Below the pieces are notes generated by a model. The model had not been told where the DNA came from. It made no database searches and worked only from the letters and a program-made list of their open reading frames with translations. A DNA stretch of 64,000 bases from positions 46,401,001 to 46,465,000 of the forward strand of contig CM065806.1 in the NCBI GenBank assembly GCA_033398695.1, written 5' to 3'. Source of the DNA: Orobanche coerulescens. Its lineage: Eukaryota; Streptophyta; Magnoliopsida; Lamiales; Orobanchaceae. Positions 1 to 11,248 of the stretch are shown here, one piece after another (position 1 is the first letter of the stretch; the number at the start of each line of letters is the position of its first letter). Made by a program: the position numbers and the translations under genes.

Positions 1-1106
1 ATAGCGATGATGAGGTAAGCTCAACCTAAGCTATTCCTACCAATGCATCTCATACTTTTGAAAACATGATGAATGAGTTTAAGAACATTCAAAAGGCCCA
101 TGAGACTTTGAAAAATGAAAATATACAGCTCCAAATTTCTAACTTAGAGCTGAAAGAAGAAAACGACTTGCTGAAAGTAAATTACGAAAATATGTCTATT
201 GATTGTGAAAACAGCAAAGTCGAGTATGAAAAACTCATGGAGAGCAATCATCAACTTGCTCATGAACTAAGTGAGACTAAATCTCATAGTGAAAGCAATA
301 CAAATGATTTTTTTCTGCTTCAAGCCAAAGTAAAAACTCTCGAACAATGAGAAGGAGAACTTGAGACCATCCTGAAATCTTTCGAGAAATCATCTAAGAG
401 AATGGAAGAAATTCTAAGCACTGGGCAACATGCTCATGATAAAAGTGGCTTAGGATACAGCTCATTTTCCAACAAAGGGAAAACTAGTACTGTGTTCGTC
501 AGGGGTGTGGAACCCATTCCTGTATCGGAAGAAATTTTGAGTCCTGTGAAGGAACCTATTGCATCGCGAACAACAAAAGCTGTCATTCCGCCATCACAGT
601 CATATTCCAGACAGCGGAATCACCAGCCATTCAGACCTGTAAGGCGTACCCAACAGCATGCTGCCCGAGCATATCAACAACGCCAACAGCCGTTCAGAAA
701 GAAGGTTGTATCCAAACATCAAAGGCTCGCACGGCAGTACTTTCAGTACAGCACGCCTAGGTATTGGATACAGGAGCCGTGGTATCCCTCGCGAAAGCAA
801 GTATCCTCACAGTATCAACAACAGCTTTGGGAATCCAACTGGAGACCCAGAAGGCAAGCTGTAAGGCCGAAGAAAATGGCTCCACCTCCAAGACGGCATT
901 TGTACTAGACTAATAATAACCCTGAATTTTACATGCATAATAATTATCATGGTTATAGCAACTATGTACATGCCCCACGTAGACATCGCAACTACGGACC
1001 TAAACCATCCTACAGTAAACCTATTGCTGTTAGGAAAATCTGGGTACCTAAAGGCACTAACATCCATGGACCCAACAATCAAAGGGGACCTAAATCTACC
1101 TAATTT
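1..1106 (+). pseudogene. Gag of copia element A, decayed
   Basis: This is the structural capsid protein of element A, missing its N-terminus at the window edge. The first part is a coiled coil with heptad-like runs of L, E, N and K (about 66-400), followed by a basic, Q-, R- and P-rich tail (about 560-900) that probably binds RNA. The better-preserved relative at 21083-22408 aligns along the whole length. Compared with it, this copy has in-frame stops at 348-350 (TGA) and 906-908 (TAG). After the second stop the frame continues with N/Y/H-rich residues and runs into the protease. No CCHC zinc knuckle is visible. Role is by family and homology; no activity is expected. Confidence 0.8.
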
Positions 1107-1529
1107 GTTTGCATACAGGACATTTTGGAGAAGGACATCTGGTACTTCGACAGCGGATGTTCTCGGCACATGACAGAAGATAAAAGCAAGCTGTCAGATT
1201 TCGTAGAAGGTCGCGGTCCAAAAGTGCGCTTCGGTGATAAATCTAAAGGAAGAACAAGAGGGAAAGGAAACCTGCTTGTCAGAAAATTTAAAGTCACCGA
1301 TGTAGCTTATGTTGAAGGCTTACAGTACAATCTACTTAGCATCATCCAGTTCTGTGACAAACAGTTCTCGGTGAAGTTCTATAGAGATCACTGTAGAGTC
1401 AAGAACATCTTGACCAAAGAAGTTGTGCTCATAGGAAGCAGATCAGGTAATATGTATATTGCTGACTGGATGCCTACGAGCTCCACAATTCCTTGTTTTG
1501 TTGCCAAAGGCACTACAGATCTAAGCTAG
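1107..1529 (+). pseudogene. Aspartic protease region of element A pol
   Basis: The reading frame holds WYFDSGCSRHMT, the copia retropepsin active-site block in which D-S-G supplies the catalytic aspartate. It continues with KVRFGDKSKGR and a hydrophobic region ending in LLSI. In copia elements this enzyme cleaves the Gag-Pol polyprotein inside the particle. It lies directly after gag without an LTR or start of its own, as expected of one polyprotein. The frame ends at a stop at 1527-1529, before the pre-integrase zinc-finger segment. Confidence 0.8.
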
Positions 1530-1539
1530 CTATAGCACA

Positions 1540-2473
1540 GGAGGATGTCACACATCAACTTCAAGACTAACAACAAACTCTCCAGATAGGGAATGATTAG
1601 AGGATTGCCAAATGTTTCATTCCAGAAAGACAGGGTATGTGGACCCTGTCAGAAAGGCAAGCAAATCAAGTCCACCCTGAAGAGCAAATCCTACCTTTCC
1701 ACTCACAGAGTTTTGGAAATGTTACACATGGATCTATACGGTCCTGTAGACCCGGTAAGTTTGGGAGGTAAGACATACTGTCTCGTTATTGTTGATGATT
1801 ATTCCAGGTATGCTTGGACAATCTTCCTAAGCAAGAAGAAAGAAACAACATCAAAGCTGCCCGAGCACCTGAGAAAGCTTCAAAATGAAAAAGGGTCGAG
1901 TATCGTGTCCATTCGTTCCGACAGAGGTACAGAATTCACTAACCGCTTTATAGAGCAATACTGTTCGGAAAATGGGATACAACACGAATACTCAGCTGCC
2001 CGAACACCTCAACAAAATGGTGTTGCCGAGCAAAAGAACAGGACGCTGAAGGAAGCAACAAGGACAATGATTGCCGCAAGCAAGTTGCCACAGCGTTTCT
2101 GGGGCGAAGCCACCAATACAAAATGCTATACGCAAAACCGTTGTATCATCAACAAGCATCACAACAAAACAGCATACGAGGTACGGAACAACAAAACTCC
2201 GCTAGTTTCGTATTTCACATATTTAGATGCAGGTGTTACGTTTTGAACAACGGTAAGGATCAACTTAGAACCTTCGATGAGAAATCGGATGAAGGGATAT
2301 TTGTAGGATATTCCTCTGTTAGCAAAGCTTACATGATCTTTAATAAAAGGAAGCTAACAATTGAGGAATCAGTTCATGTAGTGTTCGATGAACCTCACCA
2401 TGATCCTACAGGAGTAGAAGACCTTTCTCCACCAACTCCTATAGAACCTGTTGTTGACCTACCGCAGCTGTAA
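1540..2473 (+). pseudogene. Integrase region of element A pol, frameshifted
   Basis: The region starts with a zinc-binding remnant (CGPCQKGK) and continues into the DDE integrase core. The first catalytic aspartate is in MDLYGPV, the second in RSDRGTEF, and the glutamate in NGVAEQKNRTLKEA. This enzyme inserts the cDNA into the host genome. The frame of the core stops at 2246. The C-terminal part (FVGYSSVSKAYMIFN, typical of the copia integrase C-terminal module) continues in another frame from about 2123 to 2473, so a frameshift near 2200-2245 has split the gene. Confidence 0.85.
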
Positions 2474-2474
2474 G

Positions 2475-4311
2475 AACCGACGTAGATGAAGCCGATGCTG
2501 TACAAGCTGAAGCCGAAACTACAACAACTCAAGATACAGTACGGGACCCCGAATTAGAACCCGACAGAAGATGGTTGAGAGATCACCCGCAAGAGCTGAT
2601 CATTGGAAACATTGATGATGGTGTTTCTACCCGTAGGAGAATACACAGTACACAAGGAAATGTACTATGTGCGCAAGAAGACCCCGAATCTGGGATATCT
2701 CCATTTCCTGAATGGAAATCTCAATCCGATCTTAGAAGACTTAATATGTGCACTATTGCTGTATTCTTAGCCCAATCCGAACCTGTTTCTACCAAATAAG
2801 CTCTCAACAACTCTCATTGGATTTCATCTATGGAAGAAGAGCTTAACGGTTTCGAAAGAAACAATGTATGGTATCTTGTACCCAGACCCACGCATCAATC
2901 AGTAATTGGAACCAAATGGGTATTTAGAAATAAGAAGGATCGAAATGGACTCATTATCAGGAATAAATCCAGACTAGTCACCCAAGGCTATATACAGGAA
3001 GAAGGCATAGACTACGATGAAACATTTGCCCCTGTAGCCAGACTAGAAGCCATTAGGATATTTTTAGCCTTTGCCCCCCATAAGAGCTTTATTGTATACC
3101 AAATGGACGTCAAAAGTGCATTCCTGAATGTAGACCTTGCTGAAGAAGTATATGTTGAACAACCACCAGGGTTTGTCAATCCAGAAGGCGAAGACCTAGT
3201 ACACAGGCTAAGGAAAGCACTATATGGACTTAAGCAAGCCCCTAGAGCATGGTATGAAACTTTGTCCCAGTATCTAACCGATAATGGATTCGAGAAAGGT
3301 GCTGTGGACAAGACCTTGTTTAAAATACAGGAAGGTGATGACCTTCTAATGGTTCAAATATATGTAGACGATATAATATTTGGTTCAACTAACCTTGCTT
3401 TGTGTCAAAGATTCTCTCATCTCATGCAAAGTAAATTTGAAATAAGTATGATGGGAGAACTTAGTTATTTCCTAGGATTGCAGGTAAAGCAATTGCCTAC
3501 AGGGATATTCATCAACCAAGAAAAATACAGCAAGGAGCTTCTCAACAAGTTTGGAATGAATACTTCCAAATCATCGTCAACCCCCATGAGCACTTCCGTG
3601 CAAATTAGTGTTGATGAAGCTGGAAAGCTGGTTGATCAATCACTATACAGGAAGCTTATTGGCTCACTCTTGTACCTAACGGCTAGCAGGCCCGATATCT
3701 AGTTTGCTGTAGGAGTGTGTGCGCGATATCAAGTAGCACCTAAAGAATCACACTTCGCAACAGCCAAACGAATCCTGAAATACGTCAAAGGAACAGTCGA
3801 TGTAGGACTGTGGTATCCTAAAGAAGGCGGATTCGATTTAGTTGGCTACAGCGACTCGGATCTCGGAGGTTGCAAGCTAGATAGGAAGAGTACAAGTGGA
3901 ACTTGTCATTTTTCTTGGACCTAGACTTGTGTCTTGGTTTAGCAAGAAACAATTGGCAAACTCGCTTTCAACAGCTGAATCAGAATACTATGCTGCTGGT
4001 AGTTGCTGTATGCAGATCTTTTGGATGCAACAACAGCTGTCATACTATGGAATTGAAGCCAAAGAGACGCCGATTATGTGCGATAGCACGAGTGCAATTG
4101 CTATCACTCACAACCTGTATTGCACTCGCGCACCAAGCATATCAACATGAAGCATCACTTCATTAGGAATCATGTTGACAACACGGATGTTCGGCTGGAA
4201 AAAGTTCATACAGATATTCAGTTAGCCGACATCTTTACCAAACCTCTCGACACAGCAAGATTCTGCATGCTTCGACATGAATTAGGATTGCTACAGCCTA
4301 ACTCCCTGTAA
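2475..4311 (+). pseudogene. Reverse transcriptase and RNase H of element A
   Basis: The RT is well preserved between 2830 and 3702: [37 protein letters not shown], the [13 protein letters not shown] block and the catalytic YVDD. It makes element cDNA from RNA. A TAG at 3700-3702 interrupts the frame after SRPDI. The RNase H domain follows at 3715-4311 with YSDSDLGG (first acidic residues), STAESEYYAA and MCDSTSA, but it is cut by a stop and frame changes near 3920 and 4120. The last block (LADIFTKPLDTARF) is the usual copia pol C-terminus. Between 2475 and 2829 the frame is degraded. Confidence 0.88.
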
Positions 4312-4526
4312 GTTTTTAATGATTTTACTCAGCAAATTGAGGGGGAATGCTGTAAGAACCAAGAATACAGTATCCACCGTTAGTTATCTGTACACTCAGA
4401 CCATCAGAACAGCACTGTAGGAACAAAGCAACATAAATTATCCTACAGCTGATGTGTGCAATAATTAAGGGGAATACAGTAAGACCCAAGAACACAGCAT
4501 TAATCTGAAAGCTGCTGTATCGAATT
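4312..4526 (+). repeat. Spacer between pol and ORF3 with repeated purine tracts
   Basis: This is non-coding DNA just after the pol stop. It has a G-rich purine tract followed by GAATGCTGTAAGA near 4341 and a second similar unit near 4470 (GGGGAATACAGTAAGA). A third unit lies after the nested gypsy element, near 9090. The same three units occur in the related copy at about 22487, 22617 and 22697. They look like polypurine tracts but no LTR follows them. Multiple polypurine motifs near the 3' end are known from Sireviruses; assigning these to that class is inference. Confidence 0.6.
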
Positions 4527-5506
4527 TGTTGTGTCGAGATTTATACTACAGGCGATCGGCATAAAGAACGGGCGACCGAACCAGAGTCAAATAGACCAAG
4601 GCAGAATTGTCGATCGAATGTCCCAGATCAAGACCCAGCGACGAGCGATCGACTGCCAAGGCGATCGTCTCCCGGCAACTGGCGATCGTCCCAAAGTGCC
4701 CGACCATGGACGACTGCCTCATGCCACGTAAAGCCAACATCCGTCGAGTCTGCGAAGGCCGAATCTCGGGATAAGAGACCCACGTGCAGATCCGGAAAAG
4801 GCGCCGTAAGATAAGGCCCCTTGACCCCAGCCTGTCACCACCTTCTCACCTACCGACAGACCCGCCGAAAGGTCCAAAGTGGGACCTCCCGAGACAGCGA
4901 CAGGAGACGCGTGTTGTCCTCTCATTGGTTCGCACAGCTGGCTGCCAGCAGCCGCCGCAGACTTTAAGGCAACCAGCCCATGTGCTAAAAGACGATCGCC
5001 CCCTTATTATAATACAGGGAAGGCGATAGCCCGTCAGGGGGAAGACATCCCAGCTCCTCCTATAAATAGAAGGCTTCCTGCACTTGAAAAAGGGCTGCCT
5101 TTTCTCTCGGCTTTGGTCTGCTTTTCTCTCGAACGCTTCGTTTCTCTATCTTGGCCACGCTATAATCTTAGGACATCTTTCTATCTCCCACTCTCGAGAC
5201 CTCTTAACCAAAGGACGGTCGGCAGAAACGAGAACAAGAACTCACAGAGCTTCAACTCTGGTTCTTCCGGCAATCACCAGCACTCAAGAGCTAGATAACT
5301 AGGGTCTTTACACTCATTGTAATTGTACTCTAACATTAATATTTGTACTCCCAAGTATTTGTATTAATAATATCTCGCGAGAGCATTCAAGCCCGGGCCT
5401 AACAAACCCGGCAAATCTTGTGTTACTTACATTCCCACGGATGTGCTCTTGCATTTGTTTGTTACTCAACCATTCCAGCAATCCCTTCTGATTTTGGGTA
5501 ACAACA
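4527..5506 (+). repeat. 5' LTR of gag-only gypsy element (980 bp)
   Basis: It begins TGTTGTGTCGAG and ends GGGTAACAACA, matching 8092-9064 over its full length with scattered differences. A TATA box, TATAAATA, lies at 5061-5068, followed by a pyrimidine-rich leader, so transcription should start near 5095. The U3 part is rich in CGATCG and GCGATCG motifs (about 4550-4700). Reading frames inside it are chance frames of the LTR. Confidence 0.92.
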
Positions 5507-5508
5507 AT

Positions 5509-5526
5509 TGGCGCTAGAGGAAGGGG
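5509..5526 (+). other. Primer-binding site of gag-only gypsy element
   Basis: TGGCGCTAGAGGAAGGGG starts two bases after the 5' LTR, the place and TGG opening expected for tRNA priming of minus-strand DNA. I have not assigned the tRNA. Confidence 0.7.
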
Positions 5527-5821
5527 ATCTACCTTCATTTTCTTTTCGACCGTTCCGAAGAACACTCACTGTTCTCCGGAGCATATACTTGAAGAAACAC
5601 TCACTGTTCTTTAAAGAAAAGCCTTCAGAATAATGATGTCCGCCACCACATCGAAGAGAGCCACTCTCCGATCCGCCGGACGCCTCATTCCATCTCTATC
5701 CGAGCCCCAACCCACGACGGAGGGTAGCCGCGGCGGCGCGAGACTCTCGATCCCGCCCCCGAGGGACGACCCTAGCCTCTTACTCGATTAGTTCCAAACA
5801 GCGGAACAGATCGAGGAAGCC

Positions 5822-7195
5822 ATGGACATCCTACGGGAGCGACGGAGAGCATGCGGAACGCCCGCAATTACTCCATCAGCCATCCGCCGCGCGGGCAAAC
5901 GGAAGTTCAAGGGGTTACTTGTCGAGCGATCGTCAGGAAGCCCCGATTCACGAGAAGAAGCACTCGCGAGGCGGGACGGTTCCGTTTTCAGCCGCCTAGG
6001 AAGCGACCCATCGTGGCGACCGGGGCATTCTGGCCCCAGCCATGAGATGACGGAGCCCGAATCCATCACCAGGAGTTCGGCATACCCAACTCCCAACAGG
6101 CAGGTCGGCCACTTGGCTCCCCCTCGCCGAAGAACCAAGATCGGCAGCGACGACCTCATCACCTACCGCAGAGCCAGGAGATCGGTACATGATCGCCTCG
6201 GCTCCCGCTCCGAGAGCCAAACCACGAGCGACCAAGCTACGGCGATGGCCGCAATGCAACGCCAGCTCGATAGCATGAAGGCGTTCCTAGAAACTGGGGC
6301 AGGCGCCAAGAGAAAGATCGTTGGGCCGAGCGAGCCGCTCACGGTCCAGATCGAACTTGCCCCCGTACAGCCAAGGATCGCTCCTTTTCAAACACCTTTG
6401 TACGAGGGGAGATCGGACCCCGAGACTCACTTGAGCAAGTTCCGGATCTACATGACCGGATGCGGGGCATCAGACGCGACCAGGTGCCGAATGTTCCCGT
6501 TAACACTGGGCGACCTGGCCCATAGGTGGTACATCTCATTGCCACCGAAATCCATCAGTTCCTTTGAACAACTGGTGAGCGACTTAACATCGTACTTCGC
6601 CGCTAAGGTCGCCCGACCAGAAGGTCCCCACCGCATGATGAAAATCAGGCAGGGGGAAGAGGAGTCCGACGAGGACTACATCGACCAGGTAGATGAGATA
6701 ATCCTCAACGGCGAGCCCATAAGCGACGAGATTGCCCTCTACTCGGTCCTATGGGGATTCGATGGTCTTTCGCCCATGTTCAGGCACCTTAAGAAGAACA
6801 TCCCTCCGACCTACGCGATCTTCCGCGCCAAGGCCGCAGACTTTTTGGCCAAGCGGAGGTTGCTTGCCCTTCGCCAAGACGAGGGGGCAGAAACGGCGAT
6901 CGCCAAGTCCAACAAGGTGTCCGCCAAACCACCCAGTGATTTCAGGACCTTCGAGGATGTGGAATCCCATCTCCACCATAACCTCAATCTATCTCCGGCT
7001 CATATTTTCTACGCCATCCGGGGGCGCGAGCGGCTAAGCAAGCCGAAGGCAGTAAGGGACCACGGTCATCTGGACCGCAACAAATTTTGTGCTTACCACA
7101 AGAGTCCCGGCCACAACACCGATCAATGCCGCGACCTCCTCAAACAACTCTGGAGATTGTTCGAGGAGGGCAAGCTGGACAGTTTAGTCAATTAG
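5822..7195 (+). CDS. Gag polyprotein of gag-only gypsy element
   Basis: The 457-residue frame encodes a Ty3/gypsy capsid protein. The conserved gag core spans about residues 180-345, with PFQTPLYEGRSDPETHL, FPLTLGDLAHRWYISLP and the HRMMKIRQGEEESDEDYI block. A CCHC-like zinc knuckle for RNA binding is near the C-terminus (CAYHKSPGHNTDQC, about residues 425-438). An in-frame ATG at 5636 lies upstream, and a TAG about 50 codons later separates it from this frame. The original protein therefore probably started near 5633-5636, and the present long frame starts at an internal ATG. No protease or pol follows; the frame ends at a normal stop with only non-coding DNA up to the 3' LTR. Confidence 0.88.
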   Translation: MDILRERRRACGTPAITPSAIRRAGKRKFKGLLVERSSGSPDSREEALARRDGSVFSRLGSDPSWRPGHSGPSHEMTEPESITRSSAYPTPNRQVGHLAPPRRRTKIGSDDLITYRRARRSVHDRLGSRSESQTTSDQATAMAAMQRQLDSMKAFLETGAGAKRKIVGPSEPLTVQIELAPVQPRIAPFQTPLYEGRSDPETHLSKFRIYMTGCGASDATRCRMFPLTLGDLAHRWYISLPPKSISSFEQLVSDLTSYFAAKVARPEGPHRMMKIRQGEEESDEDYIDQVDEIILNGEPISDEIALYSVLWGFDGLSPMFRHLKKNIPPTYAIFRAKAADFLAKRRLLALRQDEGAETAIAKSNKVSAKPPSDFRTFEDVESHLHHNLNLSPAHIFYAIRGRERLSKPKAVRDHGHLDRNKFCAYHKSPGHNTDQCRDLLKQLWRLFEEGKLDSLVN

Positions 7196-8091
7196 CCAGA
7201 GCCCCGGATGAAAAAGATCAAGGGCCGCGATCGGAGACAGAACGACGATCATCAATCTTCCGACCCGATCTCCGAAATCAAGCAACATATATGGAGGACT
7301 CGCTCGCCCTCTAACGTTCATCATCTAAAATGATGGACCTAGGCACGAGATCGCCTCTCTCGGCACAACGTATACCGTCGACGATCGACATCTAACATGA
7401 CGATCCGAGGTAGAAGAGTGCAGCCATGGTCCTGGATGTCGATGGAACCGACAGCTTCGTCTATGCAAGGTTCCTTTGGGCTGCGATCGCTCGCCCTTTG
7501 TTTAAATACGAGGCAGGCATAGCCGAAGGACCCTCCAAACAAATCTGTGGACACGCTCGCCCGCCCTCAAAGGTTCATCATATAAACATGGTGGACCCGG
7601 TCAATGCGACGCGTCTCTACCCCCGTCACAACGTATACCGTCGAGGATTGCCATCTAACATGACGATCCGAGGTAGAAAAGTGCTAACAAGCTGTGGACG
7701 TGGAGTCGATTAATCCGATGACGCCCCGTGCAAGGACTCCTCCAGACCAAGACCGCACGCCCTTCGTTTAAATACGAGGCGGGCGCAGCCTAACGGAGGA
7801 CCCTCACAATAAAGTGAGTCGCGAGACAAACCTACAGGTGGAATGTCCCTCGCGCACAAGACACGGTCATGGAGGTCGGTCCATCAAACTCCGCGACCAT
7901 GCACGGTTCCTCAAGGTCGAAACAATCGGCTTTCCACGAGGGATCTGCAAAATTGAAGAACTCCCTACAGTTCAAGAACAAGACCGAAGATAGCTCGCCA
8001 AATGATTGGGTCGCCCGTCATTATCTTAAACGATCGCCAGTGGAACCACCTCACCCCATGTCTTCAACATCGGAGCAAGCTGGGGGGAAAT
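7196..8091 (+). repeat. Non-coding tail of gag-only element with a duplicated segment
   Basis: No pol domain is seen in any frame. A block with the order ATGATGGACC, CACAACGTATACCGTCGA and CATGACGATCCGAGGTAGAA occurs at about 7329-7420 and again at about 7585-7680 with modest divergence, so it is a direct duplication with a period of about 255 bp. A G-rich purine tract at 8081-8090 primes plus-strand synthesis just before the 3' LTR. Confidence 0.75.
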
Positions 8092-9064
8092 TGTTGTGTT
8101 GAGATTTATACATCTCAACAGGCGATCGACACAAAGACCAGGCGACCGAACTAGAGTCAAATAGACCAAGGCAGACTTTCCGATCGAAGGTCCCAGATCA
8201 AGACAGCGACGAGCGATCGACTGCCAAGGCGATCATCTCCCGGCAACTGGCGATCGTCCCAAAGTGCCCGACCATGGACGACCGCCTCATGCCACGTAAA
8301 GCCAACATCTGTCGAGTCTGTGAAGGCCAAATCTCGGGATAAGATACCCACGTGCAGATCTGGAAAAGGCGCCGTAGGATAAGGCCCCTTGACCCCAGTC
8401 TGTCACCACCTTCTCACCTACCGACAGACCCGCCGAAAGGTCCAAAGTGGGACCTACCGAGACAGCGACAGGAGATGCGTGTTGTCCTCTCATTAGTTCG
8501 CACAGCTGGCTGCCATCAGCAGCCGCGGACTTTAAGGCAACCAGCCCATGTGCTAAAAGATGATTGCCCCCTAATTATAATACAGGGAAGGCGATCGCCC
8601 GTCAGGGGGAAGACATCCCAGCTCCTCCTATAAATAGAAGGCTTCATGCACTTGAAAAAGGGCTGTTTTTTCTCTCGACTTTGGTCTGCTTTTCTCTCGA
8701 ATGCTTCGCTTCTCTATCTTGGCCACGCTATAATCTTTGGACATCTTTCTATCTCCCATTCTCGAGACCTCTTAACCAAAAGACGGTCGGCAGAATCGAG
8801 AACAAGAACTCACAGAGCTTCAACTCTGGTTCTTCCGGCAATCACTAGCACTCAAGAGCTAGATAACTAGGGTCTTTACACTCATTGTAATTGTGCTCTA
8901 ACATTAATATTTGTACTCCCAAGTATTTGTATTAATAATATCTCACGAGAGCATTCCTAACAAACCCAGCAAATCTTGTGTTACTTACATTCCCACGGAC
9001 GTGCTCTCGCATTTGTTTGTTACTCAACCATTCCAGCAATCCCTTCCGATTTTGGGTAACAACA
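8092..9064 (+). repeat. 3' LTR of gag-only gypsy element (973 bp)
   Basis: It starts TGTTGTGTTGAG and ends GGGTAACAACA. TATAAATA is at 8629-8636. It differs from the 5' LTR by scattered substitutions and small gaps, including loss of the AAGCCCGGGC part near the end, so the insertion is not very recent. TSD GAATT follows at 9065-9069. Confidence 0.92.
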
Positions 9065-9610
9065 GAATTGAAACCCGTATATACATTTTAAGGGGGAACA
9101 CTGTATTTTCGCGGATACAACACATACTATGGGAAATCAATTATCAATTTATTTATTTATTTTAACGATCTTTATATCTACATGCCCTGTCATAATTAAA
9201 AAGTTTTTCCATTAAATGCTTTACACGACATCTGGACATTGGTATCTTCAAAACCGCGATGTTTCATATTATTATATTAATTTTACACCGCCGTTTCGGG
9301 CAATAAGGGTAATTTGATAAGTCAGAAGTGGGACCCGCTCTTATTTCAAAATTAGATGGATAAGTTGTACCAGTTACACTCAGTCCATCGTGGTCGTTCA
9401 TTTCAAACAACGGTTCCCATCCCTTAAATCTGACCGTTCATTCTCTGAAAACCCTTCTTCACCGCCCACTATAAAAGGACTGTAAATGCCATTTGAGACT
9501 CTTTACGTTTTCTGCATATTGTAAGAGTTCTTGAGCATACAGCCTACAAACCTTTTTGTGTTTACTGCATTCTCTTTGAATCCTTTTTAACTTTTCTTCG
9601 AGAATCATCA
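9065..9610 (+). promoter_or_regulatory. Element A spacer and likely ORF3 promoter
   Basis: The first 110 bases continue the pol-ORF3 spacer of element A; a third purine-tract unit is near 9090. The rest is an ORF-free leader. A TATA box, TATAAAA, is at 9470-9476, and a pyrimidine-rich leader of about 130 bases precedes the ORF3 ATG at 9611. This suggests ORF3 could have its own transcript rather than only the genomic one. That is inference from the motif and spacing. Confidence 0.5.
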
Positions 9611-10402
9611 ATGGCATCTTCCCAAACCTCTTCCATCTCTCTCAAGAAATCCTCTAACATCATCGACGGACGGATCTTCTCTAGATCTATCGTGCTTGAA
9701 CGTGCTCGTACCGAAGGTGATGACGTCGAATCGATGGAATACGTAATTACGAGGATACATCAGCAAGGCCTTTATCGCCTTGGAAGTCACACCGCTAAAC
9801 ACTTTGATGTTCACCTGGTTGAGGAATTCTACCTCAATGCTGCAGTTTGTTTCCTTTCGCTTGCTCAGGGAGGAAATGTTGCTGACATCACTGCTGTCAT
9901 TCGCGGAGTCGAGATCCGTGTTGACCAAGAGCTACTTCAGAATATCTACAGGCTTCCTACTAATGGCCTGACAATGGAAGATCTTGAGACCTTTGGGTCC
10001 CAAGAACTCTTGACCGAATACTATGGGTTGTTCACCGGTTCAGCATCGGTTGAAACGGTTCACACCTCTTGCCACAAGAAAAACTTTTGCTTACCTTTTG
10101 TCTATTTACACGATTTTTGTTGCCGTGTTATTGAGAATAGAACAGGTGCGTTCGAGATGTGCACCAATGTAAGATTTAGGATGATGGTTGCAATCATGAC
10201 CTGTGAAAAGGTCAACTGGTGTCAAATAATCCTCAAACGGTTGCAGGAAGAAGTTTCTAAGCCTGCATCGCAGAAGAAATCTTTTGGTTTGCTTTTGAAT
10301 TACATCCTGACGAAATGCGTTGTTCCGCAAGACAAAAAAGCAAAGAAGATCACTTCTCGTATATATATGGGAAGCATCAGACCCACCGTTTTCAAGAAAT
10401 GA
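9611..10402 (+). pseudogene. ORF3 of element A, first part (plant-transposon-protein-like domain)
   Basis: This 263-residue frame starts at the first ATG after the TATA box. It resembles the conserved domain often annotated as putative plant transposon protein: an EFYLNAAV block, VIRGVEIRVD, a short NIYRLP segment, and further on FRMMVAIMTCEKVNW. I recognise the domain only by general likeness and know no biochemical function. The frame stops at 10400-10402, exactly where the CACTA element is inserted; the remainder resumes at about 15522. With the insertion and one ACC duplication removed, the two frames overlap at ATGA and differ by one frame, so a small indel has also occurred. It lies between pol and the 3' LTR, the env-like position of Sireviruses. 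Confidence 0.65.
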
Positions 10403-10404
10403 CC

Positions 10405-10625
10405 CACTACACCAAAAACAAGTTTTCGTGACTTTGAAACTCGCTGGATTTGTGACTGTCAATGACAGTCACAATTTTATGACTGCCAATAACAGTCACA
10501 AAGACCAAACAGTAATAAATCCAAATGCCTGTGACTGTTAATGACTGTCACAAGTGTTCTGACTGTCTTGAACAGTCACAAATCCAAATATTTGCGACTG
10601 TCTTGAGCAGTCATAAACTTTTCAG
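10405..10625 (+). repeat. Left terminal and subterminal repeats of CACTA 1
   Basis: The end CACTACACCAAAAACAAG is followed by five or more units of TGTGACTGT-N-CAGTCAC arranged as inverted pairs (about 10447-10615). Such arrays bind CACTA transposase in studied elements. The same motifs recur at the right end and at the end of CACTA 2. Confidence 0.88.
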
Positions 10626-11248
10626 TTTTATGTATAAATACATTTTGGCAAACCCTACCTTCTCTTCCTTTTTCTTCTCTTTCATTCATATTTTCTTCTA
10701 GGCTCTCTCTTACACCCGATCTATCAAAAGAAAAAGAAAAAAATCTTCAGGTTACAAATCGCGATCTGCCAAAGGATCTTTCATTCTTACCAAAATCTTT
10801 CTTCTCTGCCAACATCTTCAGATTGCAAAATACCTCGCCTTCTCTCTCTTGAACTCCAGCAAATTGAATTCTTCTTAGAGAACACATCTATCCTTGGTTC
10901 GAGCAATCTTATAGCCCTAGTCATTCCCCAATTTTACTGTATAACTTCCATCCCCGTTCAATCAACTCCGATGGCCGCGCACCCACCCTAGCCGCCCAAG
11001 CAAACCCAAAAAATCCCGGACAAGCAATGGTCAATCTCCGATTTCGAGATACGCAAGCCCTTCGGCAAAGGAAAATTCGGCCGAGTGTATCTCGCCCGCG
11101 AAATTAAGGTAAATTGTGTTGCCCGATTTCAAGCCTTGTCGAATAAATTAATATAAAATATTTATGCTATTTTTTTTGGTGTATATATGTACATATTTGG
11201 TAGAGTAAGTACATAGTGGCATTGAAGGTGATTTTCAAGGCCTTCTCG
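10626..11248 (+). pseudogene. Captured 5' part of an Aurora-type kinase gene (AUR3-like)
   Basis: A likely promoter (TATAAATA at about 10632) and pyrimidine-rich leader precede an ATG at 10971. The frame has a TAG at codon 7 (10989-10991), then [20 protein letters not shown], the glycine-rich ATP loop, and [11 protein letters not shown] intron starts at 11109 and ends with AG at 11202-11203. The next exon gives SKYIVALKVIFKA with the ATP-binding lysine. This best matches plant Aurora-3 kinases, which phosphorylate histone H3 in mitosis. Only the first part of the N-lobe is present. After about 11243 the sequence switches to a different kinase gene. Confidence 0.75.

Larger units (their letters stand above)
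4527..9064 (+). mobile_element. Gag-only (TR-GAG type) Ty3/gypsy LTR element
   Basis: A complete 4.5-kb element is bounded by direct LTRs (TGTTGTGT... to ...GGTAACAACA) and a 5-bp TSD, GAATT, at 4522-4526 and 9065-9069. A primer site follows the 5' LTR and a G-rich purine tract (about 8081-8090) precedes the 3' LTR. Inside there is a gag gene but no protease, RT, RNase H or integrase. Elements with intact ends and only gag are known in plants as TR-GAG; movement needs enzymes from another element. The related copia copy C carries the uninterrupted target sequence near 22674, which confirms the insertion point. A solo LTR of the same family is at 11483-12642. Confidence 0.93.

Noticed and set aside
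4784..5302. Open frames of 80-140 codons on both strands
   Set aside because: They lie in the LTR of the gag-only gypsy element and recur at 8352-8870; no protein likeness, GC-rich chance frames.
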